Source of the DNA: Bacillaceae bacterium S4-13-56
GTDB taxonomy: Bacteria > Bacillota > Bacilli > Bacillales > JAWJLM01
DNA length: 64,000 nt
Direction: 5' to 3'
Assembly: GCA_040191315.1 (NCBI GenBank)
Contig: JAWJLM010000001.1
Coordinates: 1-64,000 of the forward strand
Shown one piece after another: positions 9,229 through 17,960 of the stretch (its first letter is position 1; each line of letters opens with the position of its first letter). The notes below the pieces were generated by a model, which searched no databases, was not told the origin of the DNA, and worked only from the letters and a program-made list of their open reading frames with translations. Made by a program: the position numbers and the translations under genes.

Positions 9229-9744
9229 ATGACAACACGTCAAGATGCTTGGAGTGAAGAAGAAGATTTAAAACTGGCTGAAATCGTGCTTAGGTATATA
9301 AAGGAAGGTAAGACTCAGCTTGAAGCTTTTACAGAAGTAGGGCACTTGCTTTCAAGAACCCCGGCAGCATGTGGGTTTCGATGGAATGCAACTGTTAGAA
9401 AACAATTTGATGAAGAGGTAAGAAAGGCCAAAGAAGAAAGGAAGACTAAAAAAAGACATTTACAAACGTCTCTAGTTAATTCATTGTCACTTCCTCTTAT
9501 AGGTCAAAATGGAGAAACTATTGACGAAGCAATAGCTATACTTGAGAGAATGAAATTAGAGATGGACCATAAAGTGTCTAAAGTGAAAGATGAGAAGGAA
9601 CTGGCTTATTTAAAAGCGGAGAACGAACAACTTAAAAATGAAATTCGCCGCTTCCGATTAGCTTGGCAGGAAATGGGGAAGGTTTGGCAATGGGCAATTA
9701 AAGAAGAAAAAGAGAAAGACGATTTACCTAAGGAAATATCTTAA
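9229..9744 (+). CDS. gerR: RsfA/GerR family sporulation transcription factor (YlbO)
   Basis: A 171-residue DNA-binding protein. The N-terminal Myb/SANT-like domain ([11 protein letters not shown] with the later [11 protein letters not shown]) is typical of the RsfA/YlbO family, and a C-terminal coiled coil follows (about residues 105-160). In B. subtilis GerR is a sigma-E-dependent regulator that represses some mother-cell genes and activates others. AGGAGG at 9217-9222 points to the ATG at 9229 rather than the upstream in-frame ATG at 9211. Confidence 0.85.
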   Translation: MTTRQDAWSEEEDLKLAEIVLRYIKEGKTQLEAFTEVGHLLSRTPAACGFRWNATVRKQFDEEVRKAKEERKTKKRHLQTSLVNSLSLPLIGQNGETIDEAIAILERMKLEMDHKVSKVKDEKELAYLKAENEQLKNEIRRFRLAWQEMGKVWQWAIKEEKEKDDLPKEIS

Positions 9745-9746
9745 TG

Positions 9747-9787
9747 GAAAGTAAAAACGAAGGCGTGCTGCCTTCGTTTTTACTTTC
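9747..9787. terminator. Bidirectional terminator between gerR and ylbP
   Basis: An 18-bp perfect stem (9747-9764 with 9770-9787) with loop GTGCT carries A-rich and T-rich flanks on the two sides. It serves the convergent genes gerR (+) and ylbP (-), and its right arm overlaps the last codons of ylbP. Confidence 0.9.
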
Positions 9788-10265
9788 CTGTAGGATCTTG
9801 TTCTTTTACTCCTTCTGGTAACCAAATTAAAGGATTTTCCCCTAAATCTCTTTCCATATCATAATGCACCTTTTGAAACCCCATTTTTTCCCAAAATCCG
9901 TGGCTGTTTATTCTCGGATTGGTTTTGATAGGCAGTTTAAAACTCTTCGCAAAATCAACAAGCTTCTTCCCTAAATTTTTACCCTGGTAGTCTGGGAGTA
10001 CTTCCAATTTCCAAAGCTCTAAATAATCTTGAGGAGGTTCAAAATAATAATCATATTTTTTGTTTCTTCTATAAAGACTCATTCGTGCAACGAGTTTATT
10101 ACCAAAATATATTCCGTAGAATGGTGACTCGGAGTCGTTCTCAACCATATTATTTTGCAAATCTTCCATCATGGACAATTCCTGTACTCCATACTCTTTA
10201 AACAGTTTAAATTCTTCAAGTGTTTTATAATTCACAAGTAAACGTTTTACTTCTAAGTTTTCCAT
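9780..10265 (-). CDS. ylbP: GNAT family N-acetyltransferase YlbP
   Basis: A 161-residue GNAT protein on the minus strand. The acetyl-CoA-binding motif A is visible as LEVLPDYQGKNLGKKLVDFA (about residues 87-106), followed by INSHGFWEKMGFQKV, the typical motif B region. The substrate is unknown. Gene order gerR-ylbP-panE is as in B. subtilis. Its 3' end shares the bidirectional terminator with gerR. Confidence 0.9.
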   Translation of the reverse strand: MENLEVKRLLVNYKTLEEFKLFKEYGVQELSMMEDLQNNMVENDSESPFYGIYFGNKLVARMSLYRRNKKYDYYFEPPQDYLELWKLEVLPDYQGKNLGKKLVDFAKSFKLPIKTNPRINSHGFWEKMGFQKVHYDMERDLGENPLIWLPEGVKEQDPTGK

Positions 10266-10380
10266 TAAACATCCCCCTACAAAACTTTATCATATCACCT
10301 ATAGTATAATATAAATATTTTCTGAATGAAACGAATTGTTAGATTATATTATGAAATCCATAAAAAAACTTTTGTTCATA

Positions 10381-10409
10381 TTGTTTCCTAATTATAAAAT
10401 GATTATAGT
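10381..10409 (+). promoter_or_regulatory. Putative sigma-A promoter of panE
   Basis: TTGTTT (10381-10386), a 17-nt spacer and TATAGT (10404-10409) lie 54 bases before the panE start in an AT-rich gap. Confidence 0.5.
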
Positions 10410-10463
10410 AGATAAGTAGCGATTTTTAAAAGAAAATGGGGAAAAGTCTGGAGGCGCATACAA

Positions 10464-11357
10464 GTGAAGATAGGAGTAATTGGTGGAGGGGCTTTAGGAT
10501 TATTGGTATCGGGATTTCTAGCTTTGCACTCCCATAATGTCACACTTTATTGTAGACGCGAGGACCAACAAAAGAATATAGACAAAAATGGAATCTATAT
10601 TGAGTCCGCTGTTCAAGCGAATTTTAATGTACGGGTATCCACTGGTATATTTCCTCATATTCAAGAGGAAGAACTCTTTATTGTTGCAACGAAGCAAAAT
10701 GCCATCCATGATGTTATGAAAGTTCTTTCTAAGAAACTTCGTTCGGGTCAAGGAGTACTGTTTTTGCAAAATGGAATGAGCCATATTCAATGGTTTGACT
10801 GTATTCCGACAACAGTATATGTGGGTACGGTTGAACATGGGGCAAAAAAGGTATCTGATACACAAGTTGTACATACAGGAAATGGGCAGATTAATATCGC
10901 TATTTGGAAAGGAAATAAAGATTTGCTAGGTCTATCAGCTCGTCTACATCACGATACCTTTCCTTTTATATGGAAAGAGGATGGGCAAGCTCTATTAAAG
11001 TGGAAATTGATTGTGAATGCGGTAATCAATCCAATTACCGCTTTGTTCAAAGTGAAAAATGGAACTATTCTGAATAATGCCTATCTGTTGAAAATGGCCT
11101 ATGACCTTTGCCAGGAAGCTAGTGGCGTTCTAAGGTTGCCCTTTGATGATGCCTGGAAATATGTTCAACAAATTTGTCAAAGAACATCGGAAAACGAATC
11201 ATCCATGTTAAAAGATATTTTGAATGGACGGCAAACAGAAATTGATGCTATTTCAGGCTTTATTATAGATGAAGCAGATGATCAACCGATCCCCTATACT
11301 CTTTTTGTGTATCAAAGTATAAAAGCATTGGAAGAAGAGGAGAAAAGGAATGGTTAA
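10464..11357 (+). CDS. panE: 2-dehydropantoate 2-reductase
   Basis: A 297-residue ketopantoate reductase that uses NADPH to reduce 2-dehydropantoate to pantoate for pantothenate and CoA synthesis. It starts with the Rossmann dinucleotide-binding loop GVIGGGALGLL (residues 4-14). KWKLIVNAVINPITALF matches the conserved catalytic region, where Lys binds substrate and Asn-Asn-Pro-type residues line the site. A GTG start follows GGAG. The last eight bases overlap the DUF3397 gene. Confidence 0.9.
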   Translation: MKIGVIGGGALGLLVSGFLALHSHNVTLYCRREDQQKNIDKNGIYIESAVQANFNVRVSTGIFPHIQEEELFIVATKQNAIHDVMKVLSKKLRSGQGVLFLQNGMSHIQWFDCIPTTVYVGTVEHGAKKVSDTQVVHTGNGQINIAIWKGNKDLLGLSARLHHDTFPFIWKEDGQALLKWKLIVNAVINPITALFKVKNGTILNNAYLLKMAYDLCQEASGVLRLPFDDAWKYVQQICQRTSENESSMLKDILNGRQTEIDAISGFIIDEADDQPIPYTLFVYQSIKALEEEEKRNG

Positions 11358-11733
11358 TGTTTTAGCCTATACAGTAGCCACTGGGATGACAATACCGCTC
11401 CCTATTGCTATAGTTACATATATGATTGTTCAAAAAACAACAAAAAATAATCGTCTTGCTGTAGATCTAACAGTTCATCTTTCCACTGTACTATTTATTG
11501 GAGGAGTTCATACGCTTCTCTATGTAATATTTGCTCGTTCTTTTCTTTCTTGGATCTTAATTTTAATCCTAGTTATTGCTAGTGTTATGGTTATTTTTCA
11601 TTGGAGGGTTAAGGGAGAAATAATTTTTAGAAAATTCGTTAAAGGATTTTGGAAATTTAATTTTTTGATCTTTGGTTTACTATATATATGTCTCGCGGTT
11701 TTTGGATTAATTCATCGTATCCTTTCAATTTAA
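11350..11733 (+). CDS. DUF3397 family membrane protein
   Basis: A 127-residue protein with four predicted transmembrane helices (about residues 8-26, 42-62, 66-84 and 100-122). It matches the small Bacillales DUF3397 family, which is regularly found between panE and bshC. Function is unknown. It overlaps the 3' end of panE by eight bases, so it is translated from the same message. Confidence 0.8.
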   Translation: MVNVLAYTVATGMTIPLPIAIVTYMIVQKTTKNNRLAVDLTVHLSTVLFIGGVHTLLYVIFARSFLSWILILILVIASVMVIFHWRVKGEIIFRKFVKGFWKFNFLIFGLLYICLAVFGLIHRILSI

Positions 11734-11810
11734 GCAAATCAGATGAAAGATAGAATAGACTTTAGTACAATTACATTCAAGTCAAACATGTTAGAAAGGA
11801 AACATATAAG

Positions 11811-13436
11811 ATGACAGTAGAAGGGGTTTACATAGATAACGAAAGCCAATTTATGAAGGATTATCGTAATCAGTCTGCAAGCGTGATGCCTAAATTTCAC
11901 TACAATCCCTATGATGAACAGGTAGATAAACAACGATTATTAGAACTTGATCAACGTGCTTATCCAAGGAATGAACTGGTAGAACATTTATATGTTTATA
12001 ATGAAAAACTTGGTGCAGACACAAAAACGCTATCCCAAATCAAAAGACTTTCAGATGAAAAAAGTGTTGTGATTGTGGGAGGGCAACAAACAGGACTGCT
12101 TTCTGGCCCCCTATATACCATTCACAAAATTATTTCTATTTTATTATTGGCGAAAAAGAAAGAACAAGAACTGAATAGGCCTGTAATTCCCGTCTTCTGG
12201 ATGGCAGGAGAGGACCATGACTTTGAAGAAATTAATCATATCTTTTTACCAGAAGAAAAGAGAATGAAAAAAATGAGAATCCTTCAAAAGGAGTGGACAA
12301 AAAAACCAACCTCTCAAATCACATTAGACCAAGAGGCATTCAAACAATGGATGGACAGAATATTTGAGCTCCTTCCAGAAACAGAAAATACTAGAATGTT
12401 GTATGTTCAAATAACGGATATAGCCAACCAATCAGAAACATACGTTGATTTTTTCGGGAGATTTATCCATCATTTATTTCAAGAAGAGGGACTGGTTTTA
12501 CTTGATTCGAATCATCCTGAAATTCGCAAGATAGAAAAAGACTTTTTTAAACTAATAGTTATTCAACAAAAGGGAATAGCCTCCGGTACAGAAAAGATGG
12601 TAATGGATTTGATAAAGGGAGGATATCCAAAGCCATTTGATGCAAATACTTCCGATGGACATTTGTTCTTTCATAAAAATGAAGAGCGAGTGCTTCTAGT
12701 TCGTGATCAAGATGGTCACTGGGTAGGGAAGAACGGAGATATAGCTTTCACTGAACCTGAACTCCTGCATTTAATCCAAGAAACTCCAGAACAATTTAGT
12801 AATAATGTAGTCACACGCCCGGTGATGCAAGATTTGCTTTTACCGACTTTAGGCTTCGTTGGAGGCCCAGGTGAAATTGCCTATTGGGGTGCATTAAAGT
12901 TAGCGTTTGAAGCGGCAAATATTCGAATGCCACCCGTGTATCCGAGGTTATCCTTAACTCTCATTGACAGAGAGGTGCAAAAGTGGGGGAATCAACTACA
13001 TTTTTCCTTAAAAGATGCCATTGAAAATGGATTGTTGACTCAAAAAAATCATTGGTTAAGGCATCAAGCTAATCCACCTATAGAAAAAATGGGGGATGAG
13101 CTAAAATTTGTTATTGAGGAAGCCCAACGCCCTATAAAGGAGTTTGCCCAAAACGTTGGTAAGGACTTAGGGCAATTAGCCGAAAAAAATCTAATTCACA
13201 TGTTCCGAGAGGTGGATTATTTACAGGATCGAATTTATATGGCAATGGAAGAAAAATATGAACAAACTTTATCAAAATATAACCGTGCACATATAGAGCT
13301 TCGTCCAGAGAATGGTTTGCAAGAGCGATGTTGGAATATTGTTTACTGGATGAATCTATACGGAACAGATTTAAGTAAAAGACTTTTAAGAGACGATTAT
13401 GATTGGGCAGCAAATCATCATATTTTTTATTTGTAG
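11811..13436 (+). CDS. bshC: Bacillithiol biosynthesis cysteine-adding enzyme BshC
   Basis: A 541-residue protein that catalyses the last step of bacillithiol synthesis, adding cysteine to glucosaminyl-malate. Recognisable family segments are VVIVGGQQTGLLSGPLYTIH (about 85-104), PVFWMAGEDHDFEEINH (about 126-142) and the Rossmann-like C-terminal part, followed by a coiled coil. The length matches the family (about 540). AGAAAGGAAA precedes the ATG. It is followed by a terminator, so it is separated from the dcw cluster. Confidence 0.95.
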   Translation: MTVEGVYIDNESQFMKDYRNQSASVMPKFHYNPYDEQVDKQRLLELDQRAYPRNELVEHLYVYNEKLGADTKTLSQIKRLSDEKSVVIVGGQQTGLLSGPLYTIHKIISILLLAKKKEQELNRPVIPVFWMAGEDHDFEEINHIFLPEEKRMKKMRILQKEWTKKPTSQITLDQEAFKQWMDRIFELLPETENTRMLYVQITDIANQSETYVDFFGRFIHHLFQEEGLVLLDSNHPEIRKIEKDFFKLIVIQQKGIASGTEKMVMDLIKGGYPKPFDANTSDGHLFFHKNEERVLLVRDQDGHWVGKNGDIAFTEPELLHLIQETPEQFSNNVVTRPVMQDLLLPTLGFVGGPGEIAYWGALKLAFEAANIRMPPVYPRLSLTLIDREVQKWGNQLHFSLKDAIENGLLTQKNHWLRHQANPPIEKMGDELKFVIEEAQRPIKEFAQNVGKDLGQLAEKNLIHMFREVDYLQDRIYMAMEEKYEQTLSKYNRAHIELRPENGLQERCWNIVYWMNLYGTDLSKRLLRDDYDWAANHHIFYL

Positions 13437-13534
13437 TGTTAAAATAGTCTAGGCAAATGCTGGGAAAGGAAGCGAATTCACAGACAGGGATAGCGCCACC
13501 CTTTTTAAAAACCTCGACAGTTTTTCAACAGACT

Positions 13535-13568
13535 AAAAAGATGGAATCGAATGATTCCATCTTTTTTT
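13535..13568 (+). terminator. Terminator between bshC and mraZ
   Basis: A perfect 14-bp stem (13535-13548 with 13553-13566) has loop GAAT and ends in a T7 run. Confidence 0.92.
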
Positions 13569-13618
13569 GGTTTTTTCTCATATAGGGGAGGACTTTTAAT
13601 ATATAAAAAAGAATAAAT

Positions 13619-13647
13619 AAAGTGGTAGAAAGTGGGGGAATGTGGTA
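13619..13647 (+). promoter_or_regulatory. Candidate MraZ operator: three GTGG direct repeats
   Basis: GTGG occurs at 13622, 13632 and 13642, exactly 10 bp apart, in the context AGTGG-N5-AGTGG-N5-TGTGG. Two more GTGG lie at 13663 and 13667. MraZ proteins are known to bind short direct repeats with a 10-bp period in front of their own gene and to regulate the dcw operon. The repeats sit 31-56 bases before the mraZ start. I could not place the -35/-10 with confidence. Confidence 0.7.
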
Positions 13648-13677
13648 TCTTAAAGTAAGAAAGTGGGTGGCCGGGAT

Positions 13678-14109
13678 ATGTTTATGGGAGAATTTCAACA
13701 TAGCATTGATGCGAAGGGCAGAATAATAGTACCGGTCCGCTTTAGAGATGAACTTGGAGAAACTTTTATTGTTACAAGAGGACTTGATCAATGCTTATTC
13801 GGTTATCCTATGAGCGAATGGAAGGTTCTCGAGGAAAAAATGAAAAAACTTCCACTTACGAAAAAAGATGCACGTGCCTTCACTAGATTTTTCTTCTCTG
13901 GTGCAGTCGAATGTGAAGTGGACAAGCAGGGCAGAATTAATATCCCTCCACCTCTACGAGATTACGCAAAACTCGACAAAGAGTGCGTTGTAATTGGTGT
14001 CTCTAATCGTATTGAATTATGGGATAAAGCTAAATGGGGTACGTACTTTGATGAATCTGAGGAATCTTTCACTGAAATTGCAGAAAATATGATGGACTTT
14101 GATCTATAA
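13678..14109 (+). CDS. mraZ: Transcriptional regulator MraZ
   Basis: A 143-residue protein with two tandem SpoVT/AbrB-like (MraZ) repeats: [14 protein letters not shown] (about 6-19) and [12 protein letters not shown] (about 82-93). Each contains the D-x-K/Q-G-R signature. It is the first gene of the dcw cluster and binds repeats upstream of itself. The frame extends to a GTG at 13663, but the family N-terminus [11 protein letters not shown] begins at the ATG at 13678, giving the normal length of 143. The next gene, rsmH, follows closely. Confidence 0.95.
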   Translation: MFMGEFQHSIDAKGRIIVPVRFRDELGETFIVTRGLDQCLFGYPMSEWKVLEEKMKKLPLTKKDARAFTRFFFSGAVECEVDKQGRINIPPPLRDYAKLDKECVVIGVSNRIELWDKAKWGTYFDESEESFTEIAENMMDFDL

Positions 14110-14134
14110 CACAGAAAGAAAAGCGGTGAAAAGG

Positions 14135-15076
14135 TTGTTTGAACACTACACAGTATTAAAAAAAGAAACAATAGAAGGGCTTTCTGTTAAGCCAAATGGG
14201 GTTTATGTCGATTGTACATTAGGTGGAGGAGGCCATAGTGAACAGATTGTTAGAAGATTGAATGAATCTGGACATTTATTTGCCTTTGATCAAGATGAAC
14301 AAGCTATTAAATTTGCAAAAAGTCGACTATCAGAATACGGGGATAAAGTTACGTTTATACGTAGTAATTTTAGATATTTAAAAAAGGAACTTGAGGAAAG
14401 AGGAATCCAAGAAATAGATGGAGTTTTATTCGATTTAGGAGTATCTTCACCTCAATTGGATCAAGAGGAGAGAGGCTTTAGTTATCATCAAGATGCTCCC
14501 CTTGATATGAGAATGAACCAGGATCAGTTGCTATCAGCATATCATGTGGTAAACGAGTGGTCATATGAAGATTTGGTACGTATTTTCTTTCGCTATGGGG
14601 AAGAAAAATTCTCGAAACAAATTGCTCGTGTCATTGAAAAAAGAAGAGAATTAGCTCCCATTAAGACAACCGGACAGCTAGTTGAGTGCGTGAAGGAAGG
14701 GATTCCTGCTCCTGCAAGAAGAAAGGGAGGACATCCTGCCAAACGGGTTTTTCAAGCGATTCGAATAGCAGTGAATGATGAATTAGGAGCATTTGAAGAA
14801 GGATTAGCTGATGCGGGAAAGCTTGTAACTGTCGGTGGGCGAATTGCCGTCATTACTTTTCACTCCTTGGAAGACAGAATTTGTAAACAGATGTTTAAGG
14901 CATGGAGTGAATATCCAGATTTACCTAAAAATATTCCTGTTATTCCTGAGGAGTTTCAACCGGAATTTAAACTGATTACTAGAAAACCAATTGCTCCTTC
15001 AGATTTTGAATTAGAGGAAAATAGAAGGTCACGGTCTTCCAAATTAAGGATAATAGAAAAGATTAGACGCAAATAA
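14135..15076 (+). CDS. rsmH: 16S rRNA (cytosine1402-N4)-methyltransferase RsmH
   Basis: A 313-residue SAM-dependent methyltransferase for C1402 of 16S rRNA. Motif I ([12 protein letters not shown]), the downstream [13 protein letters not shown]-type block, PLDMRMN and the C-terminal FHSLEDR are all present. The frame is open back to 14099, overlapping mraZ. Family N-termini start with (M)FEHxTVL, which favours the TTG at 14135 preceded by GGTGA (14125-14129). A GTG at 14126 is the alternative. It is co-transcribed with mraZ and ftsL. Confidence 0.93.
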   Translation: MFEHYTVLKKETIEGLSVKPNGVYVDCTLGGGGHSEQIVRRLNESGHLFAFDQDEQAIKFAKSRLSEYGDKVTFIRSNFRYLKKELEERGIQEIDGVLFDLGVSSPQLDQEERGFSYHQDAPLDMRMNQDQLLSAYHVVNEWSYEDLVRIFFRYGEEKFSKQIARVIEKRRELAPIKTTGQLVECVKEGIPAPARRKGGHPAKRVFQAIRIAVNDELGAFEEGLADAGKLVTVGGRIAVITFHSLEDRICKQMFKAWSEYPDLPKNIPVIPEEFQPEFKLITRKPIAPSDFELEENRRSRSSKLRIIEKIRRK

Positions 15077-15110
15077 ATACAATCATGATAAAATGGGAAG
15101 GTGGAGAAAC

Positions 15111-15497
15111 ATGGCATCAACCGTAAGAAAATTAGAAACCTTAGGTCAACAAAGGCAACAACAAGTTCCTTACCAACCAATACAACCGAAAAAAAGCGAG
15201 CAAGTTGGTTCACGGAAATGGATTTCAACAGGTGAAAAGTGGTTATATAGTTTGTTTGCGATTATGATGATTGTTTCTTCAATCGTTGTCGTTACTTATT
15301 CAGCAAGTATCGATTCTACAAACCGTCAAATACATAGTTTAGAAGGAGATATTCAAGATCTGAAATTGCAAAGTCAGAGCTTAGAGTTAGAAGTCAAAGA
15401 GCTTTCTAAACCAGATCGTATTTTAGAAATTGCTAAAAATGCTGGTATGGATATCCGATATGCTGAAGTTAAACAGGCAAAGACGTTAAACAATTAA
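15111..15497 (+). CDS. ftsL: Cell division protein FtsL
   Basis: A 128-residue bitopic membrane protein. A cytoplasmic head of about 45 residues is followed by one transmembrane helix (about 48-68) and an extracellular heptad-rich coiled coil (IDSTNRQIHSLEGDIQDLK and following). It is a divisome component that pairs with DivIC and DivIB and recruits septal synthases. The gene lies between rsmH and pbpB as usual. The ATG at 15111 has GGTGGAG upstream and is preferred over an in-frame ATG at 15093. Confidence 0.92.
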   Translation: MASTVRKLETLGQQRQQQVPYQPIQPKKSEQVGSRKWISTGEKWLYSLFAIMMIVSSIVVVTYSASIDSTNRQIHSLEGDIQDLKLQSQSLELEVKELSKPDRILEIAKNAGMDIRYAEVKQAKTLNN

Positions 15498-15512
15498 AAT
15501 AGGAGTTTATAT

Positions 15513-17747
15513 ATGTCAAAGGGGAAAAAGAGCAGTAAACAAATGGCGGCATGGTTTATGGCGTTTTTTTCAGCCTTATTCTTGCTTTTGGCTGGAAGAT
15601 TTTTGTACATTCAATGGACAGGGGTTGTTCAAGGTCAATCTTTACAGCAATGGGCAGATGAGAAAAGAACAAATAATTATACACTCCCTGCTGAGCGAGG
15701 AAAAATCATTGATCGAAATGGGATGGTTTTAGCCTATGACATCCCAACCTATAATATTTATGCAATCGTTGATGAATCTTATTCTGAAAGGTTACAGGAG
15801 CCAAAACATGTGGTTGATGCTAGAAAAACCGCTGATGCATTGGCTCCTTTATTGAATATGGACCCCAATGAGATTTATCAAATTCTATCTAAAGAGGGAC
15901 AATTCCAGGTGGAACTTGGCACCAATGGAAGATATCTATCACAAAAAAAGAAGGAAGAAATAGAAGCATTAGATCTTCCAGGGATTCAGTTTAATCAAGT
16001 TCCTAGACGTTTTTATCCAAATGGACTTTTTGCCTCTCAAGTGATCGGGTTTGCTCTTTCCAAAGAAGGAGTAATAAAAGGAAGTATGGGAATAGAAAAG
16101 GAAATGGACGATTACCTCAGAGGAACCCCAGGTGAAATAAGCTACAAAAGGGATAAATACAACATTAAACTTTTGCAACCTGAAGAAATCATGACTTCTC
16201 CTAAGGATGGTGCTACTGTACAACTAACTTTAGACCAAAAGATCCAAACTTTTCTTGAGGATGCCATGTCGCAAGTAGAAGAACAGTATCAACCAGAAAA
16301 AATTATAGCAGTTGTAATGAATCCGAAGACTGGAGAAATCTTGGCGATGTCTAATCGTCCAAGTTTTGACTTAAATGACCGAAGTAATATTACAAATTGG
16401 TATAATGATGTAGTCTCTACTCCGTACGAACCGGGTTCTACTATGAAAATTTTCACGCTAGCTGCAGCCATTGAAGAAGGAGTTTTTCATGGTGGGGACA
16501 CTTATCAATCTGGCCAATACAAGATTATGGAGGAAAGCAAGCCTATTAGAGATCACAATGGAGGAAAAGGTTGGGGCCAAATTACATTTTTGGAAGGTGT
16601 TCAACGCTCCTCGAACGTTGCTTTTGCTAAATTAGTATGGGAGATTCTTGGTACAGAAGTCTTTCGAGAATATTTGGATAAGTTTCACTTTGGACAGCCA
16701 ACAGGTATAGATTTACCCGGAGAGCAAGCAGGTGAAATTTTATTTAATTATCCTATCGAGAAAGTAACAACCGCATTTGGACAGGGTTCAACTGTAACAC
16801 CTATTCAACAAATGATGGCATCTAGTGCCGTTGCCACAGATGGAACGATGGTAAAACCTTATGTAATAAAAAAAATTATGGATTCTGAAAATGGAGAAAC
16901 CATCAAAGAAGGAAAAACGGAACAGGTGGGTTCACCCATTTCTGCTGAGACCGCAAAAGAAGTTCGAGAAATACTTGGAACTGTTGTAACTGGGGAACAT
17001 GGAACAGGAAAAAGGTATCAACTTGATGGTTATTCAGTTGCTGGTAAAACAGGAACGGCTGAAATTCCAAATCCAGATGGTCCAGGCTACTTATATGGTC
17101 ATGGCGAATATATATTTTCTTTTTTAGGAATGGCACCTCTAGAAAATCCCGAACTCGTAATGTATGTTTCAGTGAAGCAACCCAAACTAGAAAAAACGGA
17201 GTCTGGGGCAGAACCAGTTTCTTTTATTTTTCGTACAGTAATGGAAAATAGCTTGAATTATCTTGAAGTAAAACCGGATACAGTAGATGTACCTGACATT
17301 ACTTCTGTTTCTGTAGATCCTTTTGTTGGTAAATCTATAGAAGATGCCAAGAAGGAATTAGTAAGTAAGGGGATTCAACCAATTATTCTTGGGAACGGAA
17401 ACACAATTAAAAGAATTCATCCAGATCAAAACACGGTTCTTCCAGGAGAGGATGTTTTTCTTTTAACATCAGATGATGAAATTACCATCCCAGACCTCAC
17501 TGGCTGGTCTTTGAGGAAAGTAATGATGTTAGCCGACTTGCTAAAACTCGATATTGAAATAGCAGGCAATGGCTACGTAACGTCTCAGAGTAGACCTTTT
17601 GGAGATACGATAAGACCGAAACAGTATTTATTAGTAGAATTATCAGAACCAGAAAATGGACAGTCAGAACGAACAGGGGAAGGTAGTGTAATAGAACAAG
17701 AACAACTAGAAGATGAAAATCAGGAAAACCAATTGCAAATAGAATAA
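15513..17747 (+). CDS. pbpB: Penicillin-binding protein 2B, septal transpeptidase
   Basis: A 744-residue class B PBP that cross-links septal peptidoglycan. An N-terminal membrane anchor (about 12-32) is followed by the dimerisation domain, the transpeptidase with SxxK (EPGSTMKIF), the SSN-type motif (RSSNVAF) and KTGTAE. Two C-terminal PASTA repeats follow (from about residue 595), starting VDVPDITSVSV and ITIPDLTGWSL. The tail is rich in E and Q. B. subtilis PBP 2B has the same architecture and is slightly shorter. ATAGGAG precedes the ATG. Confidence 0.95.
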   Translation: MSKGKKSSKQMAAWFMAFFSALFLLLAGRFLYIQWTGVVQGQSLQQWADEKRTNNYTLPAERGKIIDRNGMVLAYDIPTYNIYAIVDESYSERLQEPKHVVDARKTADALAPLLNMDPNEIYQILSKEGQFQVELGTNGRYLSQKKKEEIEALDLPGIQFNQVPRRFYPNGLFASQVIGFALSKEGVIKGSMGIEKEMDDYLRGTPGEISYKRDKYNIKLLQPEEIMTSPKDGATVQLTLDQKIQTFLEDAMSQVEEQYQPEKIIAVVMNPKTGEILAMSNRPSFDLNDRSNITNWYNDVVSTPYEPGSTMKIFTLAAAIEEGVFHGGDTYQSGQYKIMEESKPIRDHNGGKGWGQITFLEGVQRSSNVAFAKLVWEILGTEVFREYLDKFHFGQPTGIDLPGEQAGEILFNYPIEKVTTAFGQGSTVTPIQQMMASSAVATDGTMVKPYVIKKIMDSENGETIKEGKTEQVGSPISAETAKEVREILGTVVTGEHGTGKRYQLDGYSVAGKTGTAEIPNPDGPGYLYGHGEYIFSFLGMAPLENPELVMYVSVKQPKLEKTESGAEPVSFIFRTVMENSLNYLEVKPDTVDVPDITSVSVDPFVGKSIEDAKKELVSKGIQPIILGNGNTIKRIHPDQNTVLPGEDVFLLTSDDEITIPDLTGWSLRKVMMLADLLKLDIEIAGNGYVTSQSRPFGDTIRPKQYLLVELSEPENGQSERTGEGSVIEQEQLEDENQENQLQIE

Positions 17748-17750
17748 GAT

Positions 17751-17852
17751 TAAAATTCAACCGGTGGCCGTCCCTCATGGATTGTTAGCGCCCAAGGGTT
17801 GACCATTAAGATTGGTGGTGCGGGTATTACTACCCGCTCATGCGGGATAATA
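17751..17852 (+). repeat. Dispersed intergenic repeat family 2, copy 2
   Basis: A compact copy (about 100 bp): AATTCAACCGGTGGCCGTCC, GGATTGTTAGCGCCCAAGGG and GGTATTACTACCCGCTCATG align with blocks of copy 1 at 5540-5700. It lies between pbpB and spoVD and is the only substantial interruption between these two genes. Confidence 0.65.
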
Positions 17853-17960
17853 TTCATAGCAAGTAAAGATTCAAAAAGATAAGAACTAGACAGTGTTCTA
17901 ACCAGTTCGCATAAAACATATACTTGGAAATAACGTAAAGTAGGACAAGAAGGTGATGTC

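Noticed and set aside
17900-17930. Possible sigma-E -10 (CATATACT) before spoVD
   Set aside because: No convincing -35 at 13-14 nt spacing, so not annotated although sigma-E control is expected.
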